This document shows positions 38,182 to 48,152 of a DNA stretch of 64,000 nucleotides, piece after piece. The notes beneath the pieces are model-generated. The model had not been told where the DNA came from. It saw only the letters and a list, made by a program, of their open reading frames with translations, and searched no databases. Source of the stretch: a bacterium. GTDB taxonomy: Bacteria; Bacillota; Bacilli; Lactobacillales; Streptococcaceae. The first letter of the stretch is position 1; each line of letters begins with the position of its first letter. The DNA lies in assembly GCA_905221145.1 (NCBI GenBank), contig CAJNCA010000004.1:78774-142773 (forward strand), written 5' to 3'. Position numbers and translations under genes: made by a program.

Positions 38182-38834
38182 TGATTCTTCCTACTTTCTA
38201 AATAGTCTCTGACAGCATCTAAATCCTGAAAAACTTGTTCTGTTTTATTTAAGAAAGACTGTGCTGGCATTTTTAAGTCTGGAATACAAATAACTGGTAT
38301 CCCAGCTCTATAGGCTGCTTCAATCCCTGCTTCACTATCCTCTAATACTAAGCAATTCTCTGGTAAAACATTCAAATCACTACAGGCCTTTAAAAATATA
38401 TCAGGGTAAGGTTTGCTTCGCTTTACATCTTTTGCAAAAACTAGATGGTCAAATAGGGACAGTATACCATTACTATCCAAAATCATTCTAGCTCTAGATT
38501 CAACACTTGAAGTTGCTAAAGCGATTGGAATACCTTCTCTTTGCAAAAAAGCAAGCAAATTTTTAGCACCTTTTTTTAAATTTACACCTTTAGCTAATAT
38601 TCGAGCTTCCAGTTCATAAACTTTTTCTAAGGTTTGGTCAAAGTTCCAAGGTAAATCATAGGTGTCCAAAAATCGTTGAACATTCTCCTCTTCCCTATGT
38701 CCACTGTATTCTCTAGAATATGTATCTTCTGTGAAAGGAATTCCAAAATCTTCAAGCAATTCTTGATAAACTTTTAGAGAAATGATCTCAGTATCAGCTA
38801 ATAATCCATCTAAATCAAATATTACAGCTTCCAT
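38178..38834 (-). CDS. HAD-superfamily hydrolase (beta-phosphoglucomutase-like) inside the gal operon
   Basis: A 218-residue HAD enzyme with the nucleophile motif DLDGLLADTE, a four-helix cap, ATSSVESRA (motif II), KRSKPYPD (motif III Lys) and LEDSEAGIEAA (motif IV). This resembles beta-phosphoglucomutase or sugar-phosphate phosphatases. It sits between galK (10 bp) and galT (4-bp overlap), so it is expressed with them, which suggests action on galactose-1-phosphate or another sugar phosphate. In pneumococcus, as far as I recall, galK and galT are adjacent. Confidence 0.88.
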   Translation of the reverse strand: MEAVIFDLDGLLADTEIISLKVYQELLEDFGIPFTEDTYSREYSGHREEENVQRFLDTYDLPWNFDQTLEKVYELEARILAKGVNLKKGAKNLLAFLQREGIPIALATSSVESRARMILDSNGILSLFDHLVFAKDVKRSKPYPDIFLKACSDLNVLPENCLVLEDSEAGIEAAYRAGIPVICIPDLKMPAQSFLNKTEQVFQDLDAVRDYLESRKNQ

Positions 38835-38844
38835 ATACTTCTCA

Positions 38845-40023
38845 CTAATCTAAAACGCGAGTGCCACCTGCAACTTCAGCGATATAGAAGCTTGGAGCAT
38901 ATCCGACTACTTCCTCGTAGTGCTTACCAACAACTTCCTTAAAGGCCTCAACAGTATCTTTTTGCACCAAGGCAATAGCACATCCACCAAAACCTGCCCC
39001 TGTCATACGAGCACCGAGAACACCTTCTTGAGCCCAAGCTGTGTGAACAAGGGTATCCAATTCCAAACCAGTTACTTCATAATCATGCTCTAGAGAAACG
39101 TGAGAAGCATTCATCAAACGACCAAATGTTTCCAAATCACCAGCTTGAAGGGCTGCTTGCGCTTTAAGGGTACGTTGGTTTTCAAGCACAGCATGGCGAG
39201 CACGTTTCAAACGATTTTCATCTTTAATCAGATAGCTATACTGGTCAAAGGCCCACTCGTCCAATTCACCCAAGGTCTGAATATCTAAGGCAACTTGCAA
39301 TTCTTCCACTGCTTTTTCACACTCAGCACGGCGCTCATTGTATTTAGAGTCCGCCAATTCACGACGTTTATTGGTGTTCATAATAACAACGACATTGTCC
39401 TTCAAATCAAGTGGCACCAAATCATATTCTAAAGTATTGGTATCAAGGTAAATAGCACGTTGGTCTGCACCCATACCGATAGCAAATTGGTCCATAATGC
39501 CAGAATTTACTCCGATAAAGTTATTTTCTGTTTGTTTTCCGATTTTAACCAAATCGAGACGCTCTAATTTTAAATCAAAGAGATGCTCTGCCACTACCCC
39601 TGTCAAAAGTTCCAAGGATGCTGAAGAAGACAAGCCAGCACCATTTGGGATATTCCCATAAACATAAAAATCAAACCCTTTGTCAATCACATGCCCAGCT
39701 TCTTGCAAGAAATGAAGGACACCTTTTGGATAGTTGGTCCAGTTGTGCTCTTTTTCAAACTTGAGGTCAGCGAGAGGCACTTCGATAATGCCCTTGTCCT
39801 CAAAGTTAGCTGAGTAGAAACGCAAGACTTGGTCATCACGTTTGCGAGCAGCCCCGTATGTTCCCAAGGAAATAGCAGCTGGAAAAACGTGCCCACCGTT
39901 GTAGTCTGTGTGTTCACCAATCAGATTGATACGACCTGGTGAAAAGAAAGTTTGGTCTGCTTCTTGACCAAAAACAGCAAGAAAGTCTTTGCGAAGAGTT
40001 TCAGCAGTAAGATGTTGTGTCAT
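38845..40023 (-). CDS. galK: Galactokinase
   Basis: A 392-residue GHMP kinase. The galactokinase signature [15 protein letters not shown], the ATP loop [11 protein letters not shown] and the [11 protein letters not shown] motif near the C-terminus are intact. It phosphorylates galactose at C1. First gene of galK-HAD-galT, behind a strong promoter, a cre-like site and divergent galR. An AGGAGAATT ribosome site precedes the start. Confidence 0.95.
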   Translation of the reverse strand: MTQHLTAETLRKDFLAVFGQEADQTFFSPGRINLIGEHTDYNGGHVFPAAISLGTYGAARKRDDQVLRFYSANFEDKGIIEVPLADLKFEKEHNWTNYPKGVLHFLQEAGHVIDKGFDFYVYGNIPNGAGLSSSASLELLTGVVAEHLFDLKLERLDLVKIGKQTENNFIGVNSGIMDQFAIGMGADQRAIYLDTNTLEYDLVPLDLKDNVVVIMNTNKRRELADSKYNERRAECEKAVEELQVALDIQTLGELDEWAFDQYSYLIKDENRLKRARHAVLENQRTLKAQAALQAGDLETFGRLMNASHVSLEHDYEVTGLELDTLVHTAWAQEGVLGARMTGAGFGGCAIALVQKDTVEAFKEVVGKHYEEVVGYAPSFYIAEVAGGTRVLD

Positions 40024-40044
40024 ATGAATTCTCCTTTGACTGTT

Positions 40045-40147
40045 CGTTAAGTCATCTTAACGTGTAATCGTTTTCTTCTATTGTATACAAGGGATTTGCC
40101 AAGGTCAATCCTTTTTACTAAAATTTTACTAAACTATCAGTAAAAAG
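40045..40147. promoter_or_regulatory. galK/galR regulatory region
   Basis: Minus strand: galK promoter TTGACC (40103-40108), 17-bp spacer, TACAAT (40080-40085). Downstream of it is a catabolite response element, TGTAATCGTTTTCT (40063-40076), with one mismatch to the consensus, then a perfect CGTTAAG/CTTAACG palindrome (40045-40062). A further inverted repeat, CTTTTTACT (40111-40119) with AGTAAAAAG (40139-40147), lies between the two promoters and is a candidate GalR operator. Confidence 0.7.
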
Positions 40148-40160
40148 CAGAAAAATATGA

Positions 40161-41192
<1,032 letters not shown>

Positions 41193-41229
41193 GATATTAA
41201 ATAAGCTAGGCAAAAAGTCTCTAAAAGCA

Positions 41230-41280
41230 AAAAGCGCATAGTGTCAAATGTTTAGAAACCTTGATACTATGCGCTTTTTG
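41230..41280. terminator. Bidirectional terminator between galR and czcD
   Basis: Long hairpin AAAAAGCGCATAGTGTCAA / TTGATACTATGCGCTTTTT with one mismatch. T-runs on both strands serve the convergent galR and czcD. Confidence 0.85.
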
Positions 41281-41335
41281 TGTGAAGATTTACTTCATTC
41301 TCTCTTGAAATTGAGTTTTATCCCAGCCTCTTTTT

Positions 41336-42226
41336 CTAGTGTTGATGCCCGTGGGGCTGCTCTAAAGCTGTTACCCTTCGCTTATGTTGCGCATGATTGC
41401 TTTGACTGGTGTCCACTTCGATAGTAATATTCTGCACACCTCTTTCTTCTAAGAGCTGACGTACTTGATTCTTTGTTTCCGTCATCTGCTCCCAATCTTC
41501 TAAACAGAGATGGACAATGGTATTTTTTTCCAAACCATCCATAGTCCAGAGATTAAGCTGATTAAGGCTGGCCACATTGTCCAATTGCTCTAAGCCACTC
41601 TTTACTTGCTTGATATCAATACCTTCTGGCACAGCATCCAAGAAAATCTTGAGCGTAGACCAAAAACGTGGAAGAGCTTTTGAAAGAATAAAGAAAGAAA
41701 TGACAAGGGACAAAAGTGGATCTAGGATATACCAGTCCGTAAATCGAAGAACAATGGCCATTAGGATGACAGCCAGCCACCCTAGGGTATCTTCTAGAAA
41801 ATGCAGACTCAGAATAGACTCATTCTTTGTCTTTCCCTTACCAACCACTAAACTCGCTAACACATTAATACTTACTGCAATAATTCCTAACCAGAGAATC
41901 CCCTCGTCATTGACTGGTTGCGGATTTAAAATCTTCGTAACATTTTCCAAAATAACTAGAACAGATCCTGTCATGAGTATTATCGCTGTTACCAAGGCTC
42001 CTAGCAGACTAAAACGCTTATAACCCAAGGTGTACTGATTGTCTTCTTCACGATTAGAGATGGTTTCTAGAAAAGCTGATATTCCAATTGCAATCGTATC
42101 TCCCAAGTCATGCACAGAGTCAGCAAGAACAGCGCTAGAACCAAATATTCCACCTGCAATAAACTCGACAATGGCATAAGTCAAATTTAAGAAAAAAGCT
42201 AGCCAAACAGCATATTTTGCCTTCAT
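41336..42226 (-). CDS. czcD: Cation diffusion facilitator, zinc efflux
   Basis: A 296-residue exporter with six membrane helices, the metal-site stretch ADSVHDLGD in helix two and a His-rich C-terminal tail (PHGHQH). Family members swap Zn2+ for protons. The start MKAKYAVW is preferred over one three codons earlier because AAAGGA then has normal spacing. Divergent from a TetR-type gene that matches the known zinc regulator SczA. Confidence 0.9.
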   Translation of the reverse strand: MKAKYAVWLAFFLNLTYAIVEFIAGGIFGSSAVLADSVHDLGDTIAIGISAFLETISNREEDNQYTLGYKRFSLLGALVTAIILMTGSVLVILENVTKILNPQPVNDEGILWLGIIAVSINVLASLVVGKGKTKNESILSLHFLEDTLGWLAVILMAIVLRFTDWYILDPLLSLVISFFILSKALPRFWSTLKIFLDAVPEGIDIKQVKSGLEQLDNVASLNQLNLWTMDGLEKNTIVHLCLEDWEQMTETKNQVRQLLEERGVQNITIEVDTSQSNHAQHKRRVTALEQPHGHQH

Positions 42227-42255
42227 ATTTCTCATTCCTTTGTTATAATAGATTC

Positions 42256-42272
42256 ATGAACACCTTGTTCAT
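42256..42272. promoter_or_regulatory. Predicted SczA operator
   Basis: Perfect palindrome ATGAACA-CCT-TGTTCAT upstream of czcD. A further half-site TGAACA lies at 42334-42339, near sczA. TGTTCA-type motifs are known SczA targets in pneumococcus. Confidence 0.75.
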
Positions 42273-42358
42273 TATCATTATCCACTAAAACTCAAAGAAA
42301 GAATAGAAGCAAAGCGTCAGCTTTATTCAGTTCTGAACACTTTGCCTCAAATGTCCAT

Positions 42359-42895
42359 ATGACTAAGATTGACCGCCGTATCAGTAAAACAAAAAAAGCC
42401 ATCTATCAAGCTTTTCTACAACTTTTGAATGCTAAGGGCTACGAGGCCACTACTGTTCAGGATATCATTGTTCTCGCAGATGTGGGACGTTCCACCTTTT
42501 ACTGTCACTATGAAAGCAAGGAACTGCTTCTAGACGAGCTCTGTCGCTACCTCTTCCATCATCTCTTTGAAAGAGAGCAAGCCATTTCAACCGAAGATTA
42601 CCTCGCCCACCTCTTTCTACATTTTCAGAAGAATCAAGACCATATCACTAGTTTGCTATTCTCCAAAAATGACTACTTCCTCCGTCAACTCCAGAGAGAG
42701 TTGGAGCACCACGTCTATCCCATGCTGGCTGATGCTTTAAGAGAAGCTCACCCAAATCTGCCTACTTCTTATCTCCAACACTTAGTTGTTACCAACTTTA
42801 TCGAGACATTGATCTGGTGGCTCAAAAAAGGGCAAGACTTTACAGACCAGGAAGTTGTGCAATTTTATCTAGACCTTCTCATTCTTAAAAATTGA
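42359..42895 (+). CDS. sczA: TetR-family zinc-responsive regulator
   Basis: A 178-residue regulator with an N-terminal TetR HTH (KAIYQAFLQLLNAKGYEATTVQDIIVLADVGRSTFYCHY, approx. 12-50). Neighbourhood with czcD and the palindromic TGTTCA site identify it as SczA, which activates czcD when zinc is high. His and Cys residues that could bind metal are scattered through the C-terminal half. Terminated by a hairpin at 42958-42984. Confidence 0.85.
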   Translation: MTKIDRRISKTKKAIYQAFLQLLNAKGYEATTVQDIIVLADVGRSTFYCHYESKELLLDELCRYLFHHLFEREQAISTEDYLAHLFLHFQKNQDHITSLLFSKNDYFLRQLQRELEHHVYPMLADALREAHPNLPTSYLQHLVVTNFIETLIWWLKKGQDFTDQEVVQFYLDLLILKN

Positions 42896-42957
42896 ATACA
42901 GAGTAGAACTCAGTTACCTTATTTCTAGGCTAGTGAGTTTTTTATCTTTTCAACAAG

Positions 42958-42984
42958 AAAAGAGGATCCGCCAATCCTCTTTTT
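42958..42984. terminator. Terminator after sczA
   Basis: AAAAGAGGAT / ATCCTCTTTTT hairpin. Confidence 0.8.
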
Positions 42985-43060
42985 CATTATCTCAAATCCT
43001 TGATTATCAACTCTATCTGTTTTAACCGAAAATTCAAAACAGTACTTCAAACTTTGTTTC

Positions 43061-43579
43061 TTAGTTAGGTAAGTCAGTATTCTGCTTAGCTGCCTTGCTC
43101 CACTGATACCAACCAACTAGACTATTAATGAGATAAATCAGGTATTTGCCTTGAATTTGCAGGCTTTCTCCCCACCAGAGATAGATTGAAAAGACATTAG
43201 TAGCTGCCCAGAATATCCATTGTTCACGATAAACAGCTGTCATGAGGATTTGCCCTACACCATTGGTCGCATCAGTGATGGAATCACGATAGGGACGATT
43301 GGCACCGATAGACTTATAAATAAACCCAAAGGCCAACCACCAAAGAACACTAATAGAAAGATACTTTGTCCAACCCTTGCCGTCTAGTTTACGTGCGACA
43401 AACTCTTGTTGTTCTTTCTTAAACTGGGCTTGATAAATCCAAACCAAGAGACCAATTGGCTGCATAATTGTAAAATAGAGAGTTGTTAAAACCTCACCAT
43501 AGAAGCCTTTTTGAAGTGCAAGCACCAGATAAATGATGGAATTAATCAAACCAAATAGGTAGTTACTAGCACGACCTTC
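43061..43579 (-). pseudogene. pnuC: 5'-truncated pnuC (nicotinamide riboside transporter)
   Basis: The frame encodes about 170 C-terminal residues of a PnuC-type membrane transporter (FYGEVLTTLYFTIMQPIGL, WIFWAATNVFSIYLWWGES). It runs upstream without a true start codon until sequence similarity ends near 43579, where the IS6-type fragment begins. PnuC proteins are usually near 260 residues. The N-terminal third is absent and not found elsewhere in the window. The gene is therefore probably dead, lost when the island arrived. Confidence 0.85.
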
Positions 43580-43587
43580 AGCTTCTC

Positions 43588-43952
43588 AAAGAGCAGAAAA
43601 AAGGTTAGTAAGGCTTGAGAGATGAATCATTTTAAAGGCAAACAATTCCAACAAGACGTCATCATTGTCGCTGTTGGTTATTACCTACGTTACAATCTGA
43701 GCTATCGTGAAGTTCAGGAATTGCTTTATGACCGTGGAATAAATGTTTGTCACACTACGATTTATCGGTAGGTTCAAGAATACAGTAAAATCCTCTATCA
43801 TCTCTGGAAAAAGAAAAATAAACAGTCCTTCTATTCGTTGAAAATGGATGAAACCTATATCAAAATTAAGGGGCGTTGGCATTATCTCTATCGAGCGATT
43901 GATGCGGACGGTTTAACATTGGATATCTGGTTACGAAAGAAACGTCGAGCAG
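43588..43952 (+). mobile_element. IS6-family (IS1216-like) transposase fragment
   Basis: Starting at ATG 43622 the frame reads MNHFKGKQFQQDVIIVAVGY and onward, the IS1216/ISS1-type transposase N-terminus with its HTH. A TAG (43769-43771) replaces the Trp codon of TIYRWVQEY, and the frame continues (MDETYIKIKGRWHYLYRAID), containing the first catalytic Asp. It stops at LRKKR near 43952, where plasmid repB sequence follows in the same frame. The left terminal repeat and the DE part of the catalytic domain are missing. Confidence 0.88.
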
Positions 43953-44317
43953 ACGATAACAGCTATAAGTTAGAAGATACCGCCTATCAAGAAGATAAAG
44001 CACGCAAAGCAGAAACCGAAGATAAGCTAGCTATTGAAGCAATGAAAAGCAAGTACACCACGCTATTGCTAGAAAATATGTTGCTAAGTCCGTTTGAAAT
44101 GCAAGATACAAAAATCATGGCAGGATTGCAAGTCCATGTTTACCCCCTCTATGACGAACTGAAAGAATTAAGAGGGCTAAATAGTGTTAAAGACCACTTG
44201 TCTTATGTTGCCAGCAGACGTGAAGAATATTCTAAGCATAATATCGCACGCTACCTCAAAAAAGCCATTGAACAATATCTACCAACGGTTAAAAGGCAGG
44301 ACTTAAACCATGAGTAA
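43953..44317 (+). pseudogene. repB: 3' part of a plasmid replication initiator (repB)
   Basis: In the same frame as the IS6 fragment, about 120 residues (ADDNSYKLEDTAYQEDKARK..., ending LKKAIEQYLPTVKRQ) resemble the C-terminal end of RepB-type initiators of lactococcal and lactobacillar theta plasmids. The N-terminal DNA-binding part is missing, so it cannot start replication. The next gene overlaps its stop by eight bp, as is usual for repB-orfX on such plasmids. Confidence 0.75.
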
Positions 44318-44786
44318 AGACTTAAAAACGATCAAAGAGCTGGCGGATGAGTTGAGTGTTACAAAACAAAATATTCAATATCACTACCAAAGGTTACCAA
44401 AAGAATTACAGCTTAAAAGTTCCAATGGGTCTAATCTAATAAATTCTAAAGCAGAAAAAATAATTTTAGGTAAAGTAGAAAGTAGTAGCAAATCAAATAC
44501 CAAAGACCAACAAATAGAAAAACTAACTAATTTGTTAGACCAATAACAACGATTAGCCTTGCAAGATAAAAAGTTGCTAGAAGAATACAAGGCGGAAAAT
44601 GATAACTTAAAAGCCCTCAAAATGCCCTCACAGGAAACAGAATTCAAACACTTAGACAATCAATATAAAGATGAAGTGAACGCTCTTAAAGAGAAGTTGG
44701 AAAATTTACAGGAACAAATCAAAGATCAAAAAAGGATAGAAGAACAAGAAAAACCAATAAAATGGTGGGGACTATGGCGAAAATAG
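44310..44786 (+). pseudogene. DUF536 plasmid protein (orfX), broken by a stop
   Basis: The first 78 codons (KTIKELADELSVTKQNIQYHYQ, an HTH) end at TAA 44544-44546. The frame then continues as QRLALQDKKLLEEYKAEND..., a coiled coil, to the final IKWWGLWRK typical of DUF536 proteins. A CAA-to-TAA change explains the break. Such proteins follow repB on lactic-acid-bacterial theta plasmids. Confidence 0.8.
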
Positions 44787-44935
44787 ATGATTCAGTTAAA
44801 AAGAAAGTTCCAGAATTGCGATTTAAAGGATTCACGGATGAATGGGAACAGCGTAAGTTGGGAGACGAAGTTCGAATAGTGATGGGACAGTCTCCTAATT
44901 CAGAAAATTATACTGATGATCCTAATGGGCGCTAA
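44774..44935 (+). pseudogene. hsdS: 5' fragment of a type I restriction specificity gene (hsdS)
   Basis: Fifty-three codons (MAKIDDSVKKKVPELRFKGF..., WEQRKLGDEV, MGQSPNSENY) match the start of HsdS target-recognition domain one, then a stop. Plasmid-borne solitary hsdS genes behind repB-orfX are known in lactococci. Only the beginning remains. Sequence 44936-45082 has no recognisable gene. Confidence 0.8.
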
Positions 44936-45082
44936 AAATGCGAAGACCTATGAAGACCTATTTTGTATTAGTCAAACAAAAAATCCAAAAGAAATGGTAT
45001 ATGATTATGACCATGAAACAAAGTAAAATCAAACCGAGTGATCTGAGGAAGCACCCGATGATCATGAAACGTTATTAAACAC

Positions 45083-45158
45083 AAAAGTCACCCATGTGAG
45101 TTCTTGCCAGAAGCTGAAGTTAATCCTTCAACCTGGAAAACCCGCAGAGGTGACTTTT
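45083..45158 (-). terminator. Terminator of the ECF transporter operon
   Basis: Outer arms AAAAGTCACC (45083-45092) and GGTGACTTTT (45149-45158) enclose about 56 nt. The minus-strand RNA ends in GGTGACTTTT directly after the last gene. Confidence 0.65.
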
Positions 45159-45159
45159 T

Positions 45160-45960
45160 CTATACATCTCGATTTTTCTGGCAATAATCATTAACCGATA
45201 AATATGTCTGTGAATCACCCAGCGACTCCGCTATGTCCATAATCCGCGGTGGTAGTAATCCCACTCGCTGGACAAGTTCGTGATTGCTGAACAATTCCCG
45301 TGGACTGCCGGCGAAGCCAAACTTCCCGTGTTCCATAACATACACCGACTCAAACTCGGCGGCGACCCAATCCATGTCATGGGTGATGGTCACAACTTGG
45401 TGGCCCGAATCAGCCAACTGATGGAAAATTGCGGTCAACTTGCGCCGGCTTTCCCAATCAAGCGACATCATCGGCTCATCAAATAAATAAATCGCCGGAT
45501 CCACTGCCAAAACTGTGGCAACGCTCAACAGCTTGCGTTCCGACAATGACAGGTCATATGGACTTTCAGCTGTTTTATCATCCAAGCCAACTCTTTTTAG
45601 AGCCGCTAAAGCCCGCCTCGTAATCGTGTCGTGGTCATCCATGACCTGCGCGACACTCCACTCCACCTCTCGTTGAACGGTCGGGTTGAAAAGCTGATCG
45701 TCAGGATTCTGAAAAGTAATCCCAACCTTCAGTAACTTTTCGACTGGTTTAAGATCATTAAAATTTTCTCCATCGATCTTAATCACACCGGTTTGTGGTG
45801 TCAGCAAGCCCGTCAACAATTTGAAGAGCGTTGATTTGCCGGCACCATTTTGGCCGACAATCGCCACCATCGGATTGGCGAAGTGTTTGTCTTCAACATC
45901 CAAGCTAAAGGACCGTTCCGGATAAGTGAACGTCAGATGGCTCAGTTCAATTGTGGACAT
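45160..45960 (-). CDS. ECF transporter ATPase (second)
   Basis: A 266-residue ABC ATPase: Walker A GQNGAGKST, Q-loop FQNPDDQLF typical of energy-coupling-factor ATPases, an unusual signature LSERK instead of LSGGQ, Walker B IYLFDEPMMSLD, and H-loop ITHD. It overlaps the other ATPase by 14 bp or so; GGAGG precedes its start. G+C content is visibly higher than in the host genes around it, suggesting transfer. Confidence 0.9.
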   Translation of the reverse strand: MSTIELSHLTFTYPERSFSLDVEDKHFANPMVAIVGQNGAGKSTLFKLLTGLLTPQTGVIKIDGENFNDLKPVEKLLKVGITFQNPDDQLFNPTVQREVEWSVAQVMDDHDTITRRALAALKRVGLDDKTAESPYDLSLSERKLLSVATVLAVDPAIYLFDEPMMSLDWESRRKLTAIFHQLADSGHQVVTITHDMDWVAAEFESVYVMEHGKFGFAGSPRELFSNHELVQRVGLLPPRIMDIAESLGDSQTYLSVNDYCQKNRDV

Positions 45961-46783
45961 AACGAACCTCCTTCAGATCAGCGTAATTCACCGGATACCG
46001 GCCATCAGCCAAGTGCCAATCCATTTTTTGAGCAAGTTGCTGGATTGTAGGGGCTGGAATCTGCCAGTCAGCTGCCAAATGATTAAACACCTCACCCGGC
46101 CTGCCCTGGGCTACCATTTGACCCTCGTGCAGCACCCACACAACGTCGGCGACTTCGCACAAATCGTCAATTTCACTGGTGACAATGAAGACAGTCGTCT
46201 CTTTGACTTTGGCCAGCCATTGGAAAAATTGTCGGCGGCCAAGGGGATCCATTTGACTGGTCGGATCATCCATAATCAAAACAGCCGGGTTAGCCGCAAT
46301 CGCCGTGGCAATTGCCAACCGCTGGATCTGACCACCGGAAAGGCTCTCGGGACGCAAATTCAGCTGTTCAATCAGCCCCATTTGCGTGGCAACTTCTTCA
46401 ACCCGTTTTTGAATCAGTCCTTCAGCCATTCCCTGATTAATCAAGTCAAAGGCGATTTCATCGGCAACCGTGTCTGCCAACCCGCTTAGTTGGCCAGCTG
46501 GATTTTGAAGTACAACTCCATTCATGGCATTATAAACGGGCCAATTGTCAGACACTCGCTGGCCAAACATGTGCCAATCGCCCTCAATCTCAGCAGACAC
46601 AATTTTGGGAATGACCCCTGCCAGCACACGGCACAAAGTCGATTTGCCGGAGTGGCTATTCCCGATAATCCCAACCACCTGACCGGTATGAACCTCCGCG
46701 TTAATCTGACGCAGTTGTGGTTGCTCAGTACCCGGATAACGGGTGGTCAAATTTTCAATTACAATCCGTTTATCTTCGTCCAT
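45947..46783 (-). CDS. ECF transporter ATPase (first)
   Basis: A 278-residue ABC ATPase with Walker A GNSHSGKST, Q-loop LQNPAGQLS, canonical LSGGQIQR, and Walker B VLIMDDPTSQMD, in which Asp replaces the usual catalytic Glu. Paired with the LSERK enzyme this suggests a heterodimer with asymmetric ATP sites. Start ATG 46783 is preferred; a GTG nine bases earlier is possible. The gene overlaps the end of ecfT. Confidence 0.88.
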   Translation of the reverse strand: MDEDKRIVIENLTTRYPGTEQPQLRQINAEVHTGQVVGIIGNSHSGKSTLCRVLAGVIPKIVSAEIEGDWHMFGQRVSDNWPVYNAMNGVVLQNPAGQLSGLADTVADEIAFDLINQGMAEGLIQKRVEEVATQMGLIEQLNLRPESLSGGQIQRLAIATAIAANPAVLIMDDPTSQMDPLGRRQFFQWLAKVKETTVFIVTSEIDDLCEVADVVWVLHEGQMVAQGRPGEVFNHLAADWQIPAPTIQQLAQKMDWHLADGRYPVNYADLKEVRYVHN

Positions 46784-47553
46784 ATCTTCCACCCAATCAA
46801 TAAAATTGCCAATCCAGTCAGACCAATGTGCAGCGTCCGCGACAGGCGATACACGCGCTGGGAGGTTCTGACAGTCCGGTTGAGATTATCAAAACCTCTC
46901 AGTTGGAGAGAAATCGACCGCGTCATCGATTGATCCAAGGTCTTAATCACCAATGGAATTAGAACCGGCAGGACTGACTTTAATTTCTGAATCAACGTTT
47001 TTTGCGGATTGGTTCCGCGAACTTTTTGTGCCTGCTGGATTTTCCGCATATTGCGCATCATTTCCGGCAAAATATAACACACCGACATCAGAACGTAGAC
47101 GGTTTTATAAGACAATCCGGACAGTTCCAAATAGGCCGCGTTTTCTGAAATACTCGTGGTCACCATAAAAAAGCCACTGGTCAAAATAATCACCAATACT
47201 CGACAACCCAGAGTGGTGGCGTAAATCAGGCCTTCTTTGTAGAACGACACCCCAAGCACAGAAAACAGCACAGTTTGATTCCGACTGTAAAATAACCCTT
47301 GGATGATCAGCATGGTGCAAATCAGAAACAGGCTGAATCCCAGCGCCTTAAAGGTGGTAGAACTCAATTTGGAAAATAACAATAGCAGTGTTGCGACAAG
47401 AATTAATCCGGCCTGAAGCAATAAATTCATACTGGCAAAGCTCAACAACGTCATGTCCAAGATGAACAAGAGCTTAGTAATCGGATCGATCACCTGGTAC
47501 CACTTGAGCTTGACCCGTGGCGCTCCAGAAATCAATGTTTTATCAGTCATCAT
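46759..47553 (-). CDS. ECF transporter transmembrane coupling protein EcfT
   Basis: A 264-residue membrane protein with four to six hydrophobic segments. Its cytoplasmic coupling helices carry the two short Arg-Gly motifs of EcfT, here KVRGT and QLRGF, which bind the ATPases. It overlaps both neighbours by a few bp, so all four genes form one translation-coupled unit. Confidence 0.88.
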   Translation of the reverse strand: MMTDKTLISGAPRVKLKWYQVIDPITKLLFILDMTLLSFASMNLLLQAGLILVATLLLLFSKLSSTTFKALGFSLFLICTMLIIQGLFYSRNQTVLFSVLGVSFYKEGLIYATTLGCRVLVIILTSGFFMVTTSISENAAYLELSGLSYKTVYVLMSVCYILPEMMRNMRKIQQAQKVRGTNPQKTLIQKLKSVLPVLIPLVIKTLDQSMTRSISLQLRGFDNLNRTVRTSQRVYRLSRTLHIGLTGLAILLIGWKIWTKINGL

Positions 47554-48152
47554 TTATCATCGCTAAAGAAGTGCACCATCCGCTTCGGCAGCTGACGATA
47601 GATGAAGAATGCCAGGTAGGCCACGCAGACTTTATCCAAAATATCCAAGACAAACTCATCGGTAAATGAGGCCAGCCACACTGGTGCATGATTGGCGACC
47701 ATTACCGCAAACAATGAGTCACCCCAAGCGATACCGGTCTGACCACCCCAAAAGATGACGTTGAGTGGCGTTGAAATGACAGCTGAAACGATGGCAATAA
47801 TAATAGCAGAAACAAATACTCGTCGCGCTGACGAGAACCACCCATTGGCGTGCAAAACTCCGACAGCAATCCCAATTCCGATGCTGGTAATCGCATACAC
47901 GGTTGAAATTGGCGATAAGGTCAGCCCATAGATCACGTTGTTGATGAAACCACTAATGGCACCGGCAACCGGCCCAGCCAACATGCTGGTAAGAAAGGTT
48001 CCCAAAGACCCCAGCCAAACGGGCAACTTTAACCCCTCCGCCAAGGCTTTGGCAACATAGTTAATCCCCACGGCAGCGGGAATCAAAGTCATGGTGGCAG
48101 CACTTAACTTAAATTTCCACATACTGGTACGATGAATCGGTTCTGTTTTCAT
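47550..48152 (-). CDS. ECF transporter substrate-capture (S) component, substrate unknown
   Basis: A 200-residue membrane protein with about six hydrophobic segments (LKLSAATMTLIPAAVGINYV, LTSMLAGPVAGAISGFINNV and others), the size and layout of S components that bind vitamins or metals and dock on EcfT. It has a dedicated ATPase pair and EcfT (group I). I cannot name the ligand. Neighbours give no hint, as the flanking genes are plasmid debris and unrelated host genes. An AAGGAGAAG site precedes the start. Confidence 0.85.
   Translation of the reverse strand: MKTEPIHRTSMWKFKLSAATMTLIPAAVGINYVAKALAEGLKLPVWLGSLGTFLTSMLAGPVAGAISGFINNVIYGLTLSPISTVYAITSIGIGIAVGVLHANGWFSSARRVFVSAIIIAIVSAVISTPLNVIFWGGQTGIAWGDSLFAVMVANHAPVWLASFTDEFVLDILDKVCVAYLAFFIYRQLPKRMVHFFSDDK

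Noticed and set aside
40045..40062. CGTTAAG/CTTAACG palindrome as terminator
   Set aside because: There is no T-run and it lies in the galK leader; more likely an operator or incidental.
42986..43060. Gene or RNA between sczA terminator and pnuC
   Set aside because: Too short and no coding or structural signal beyond the terminator.
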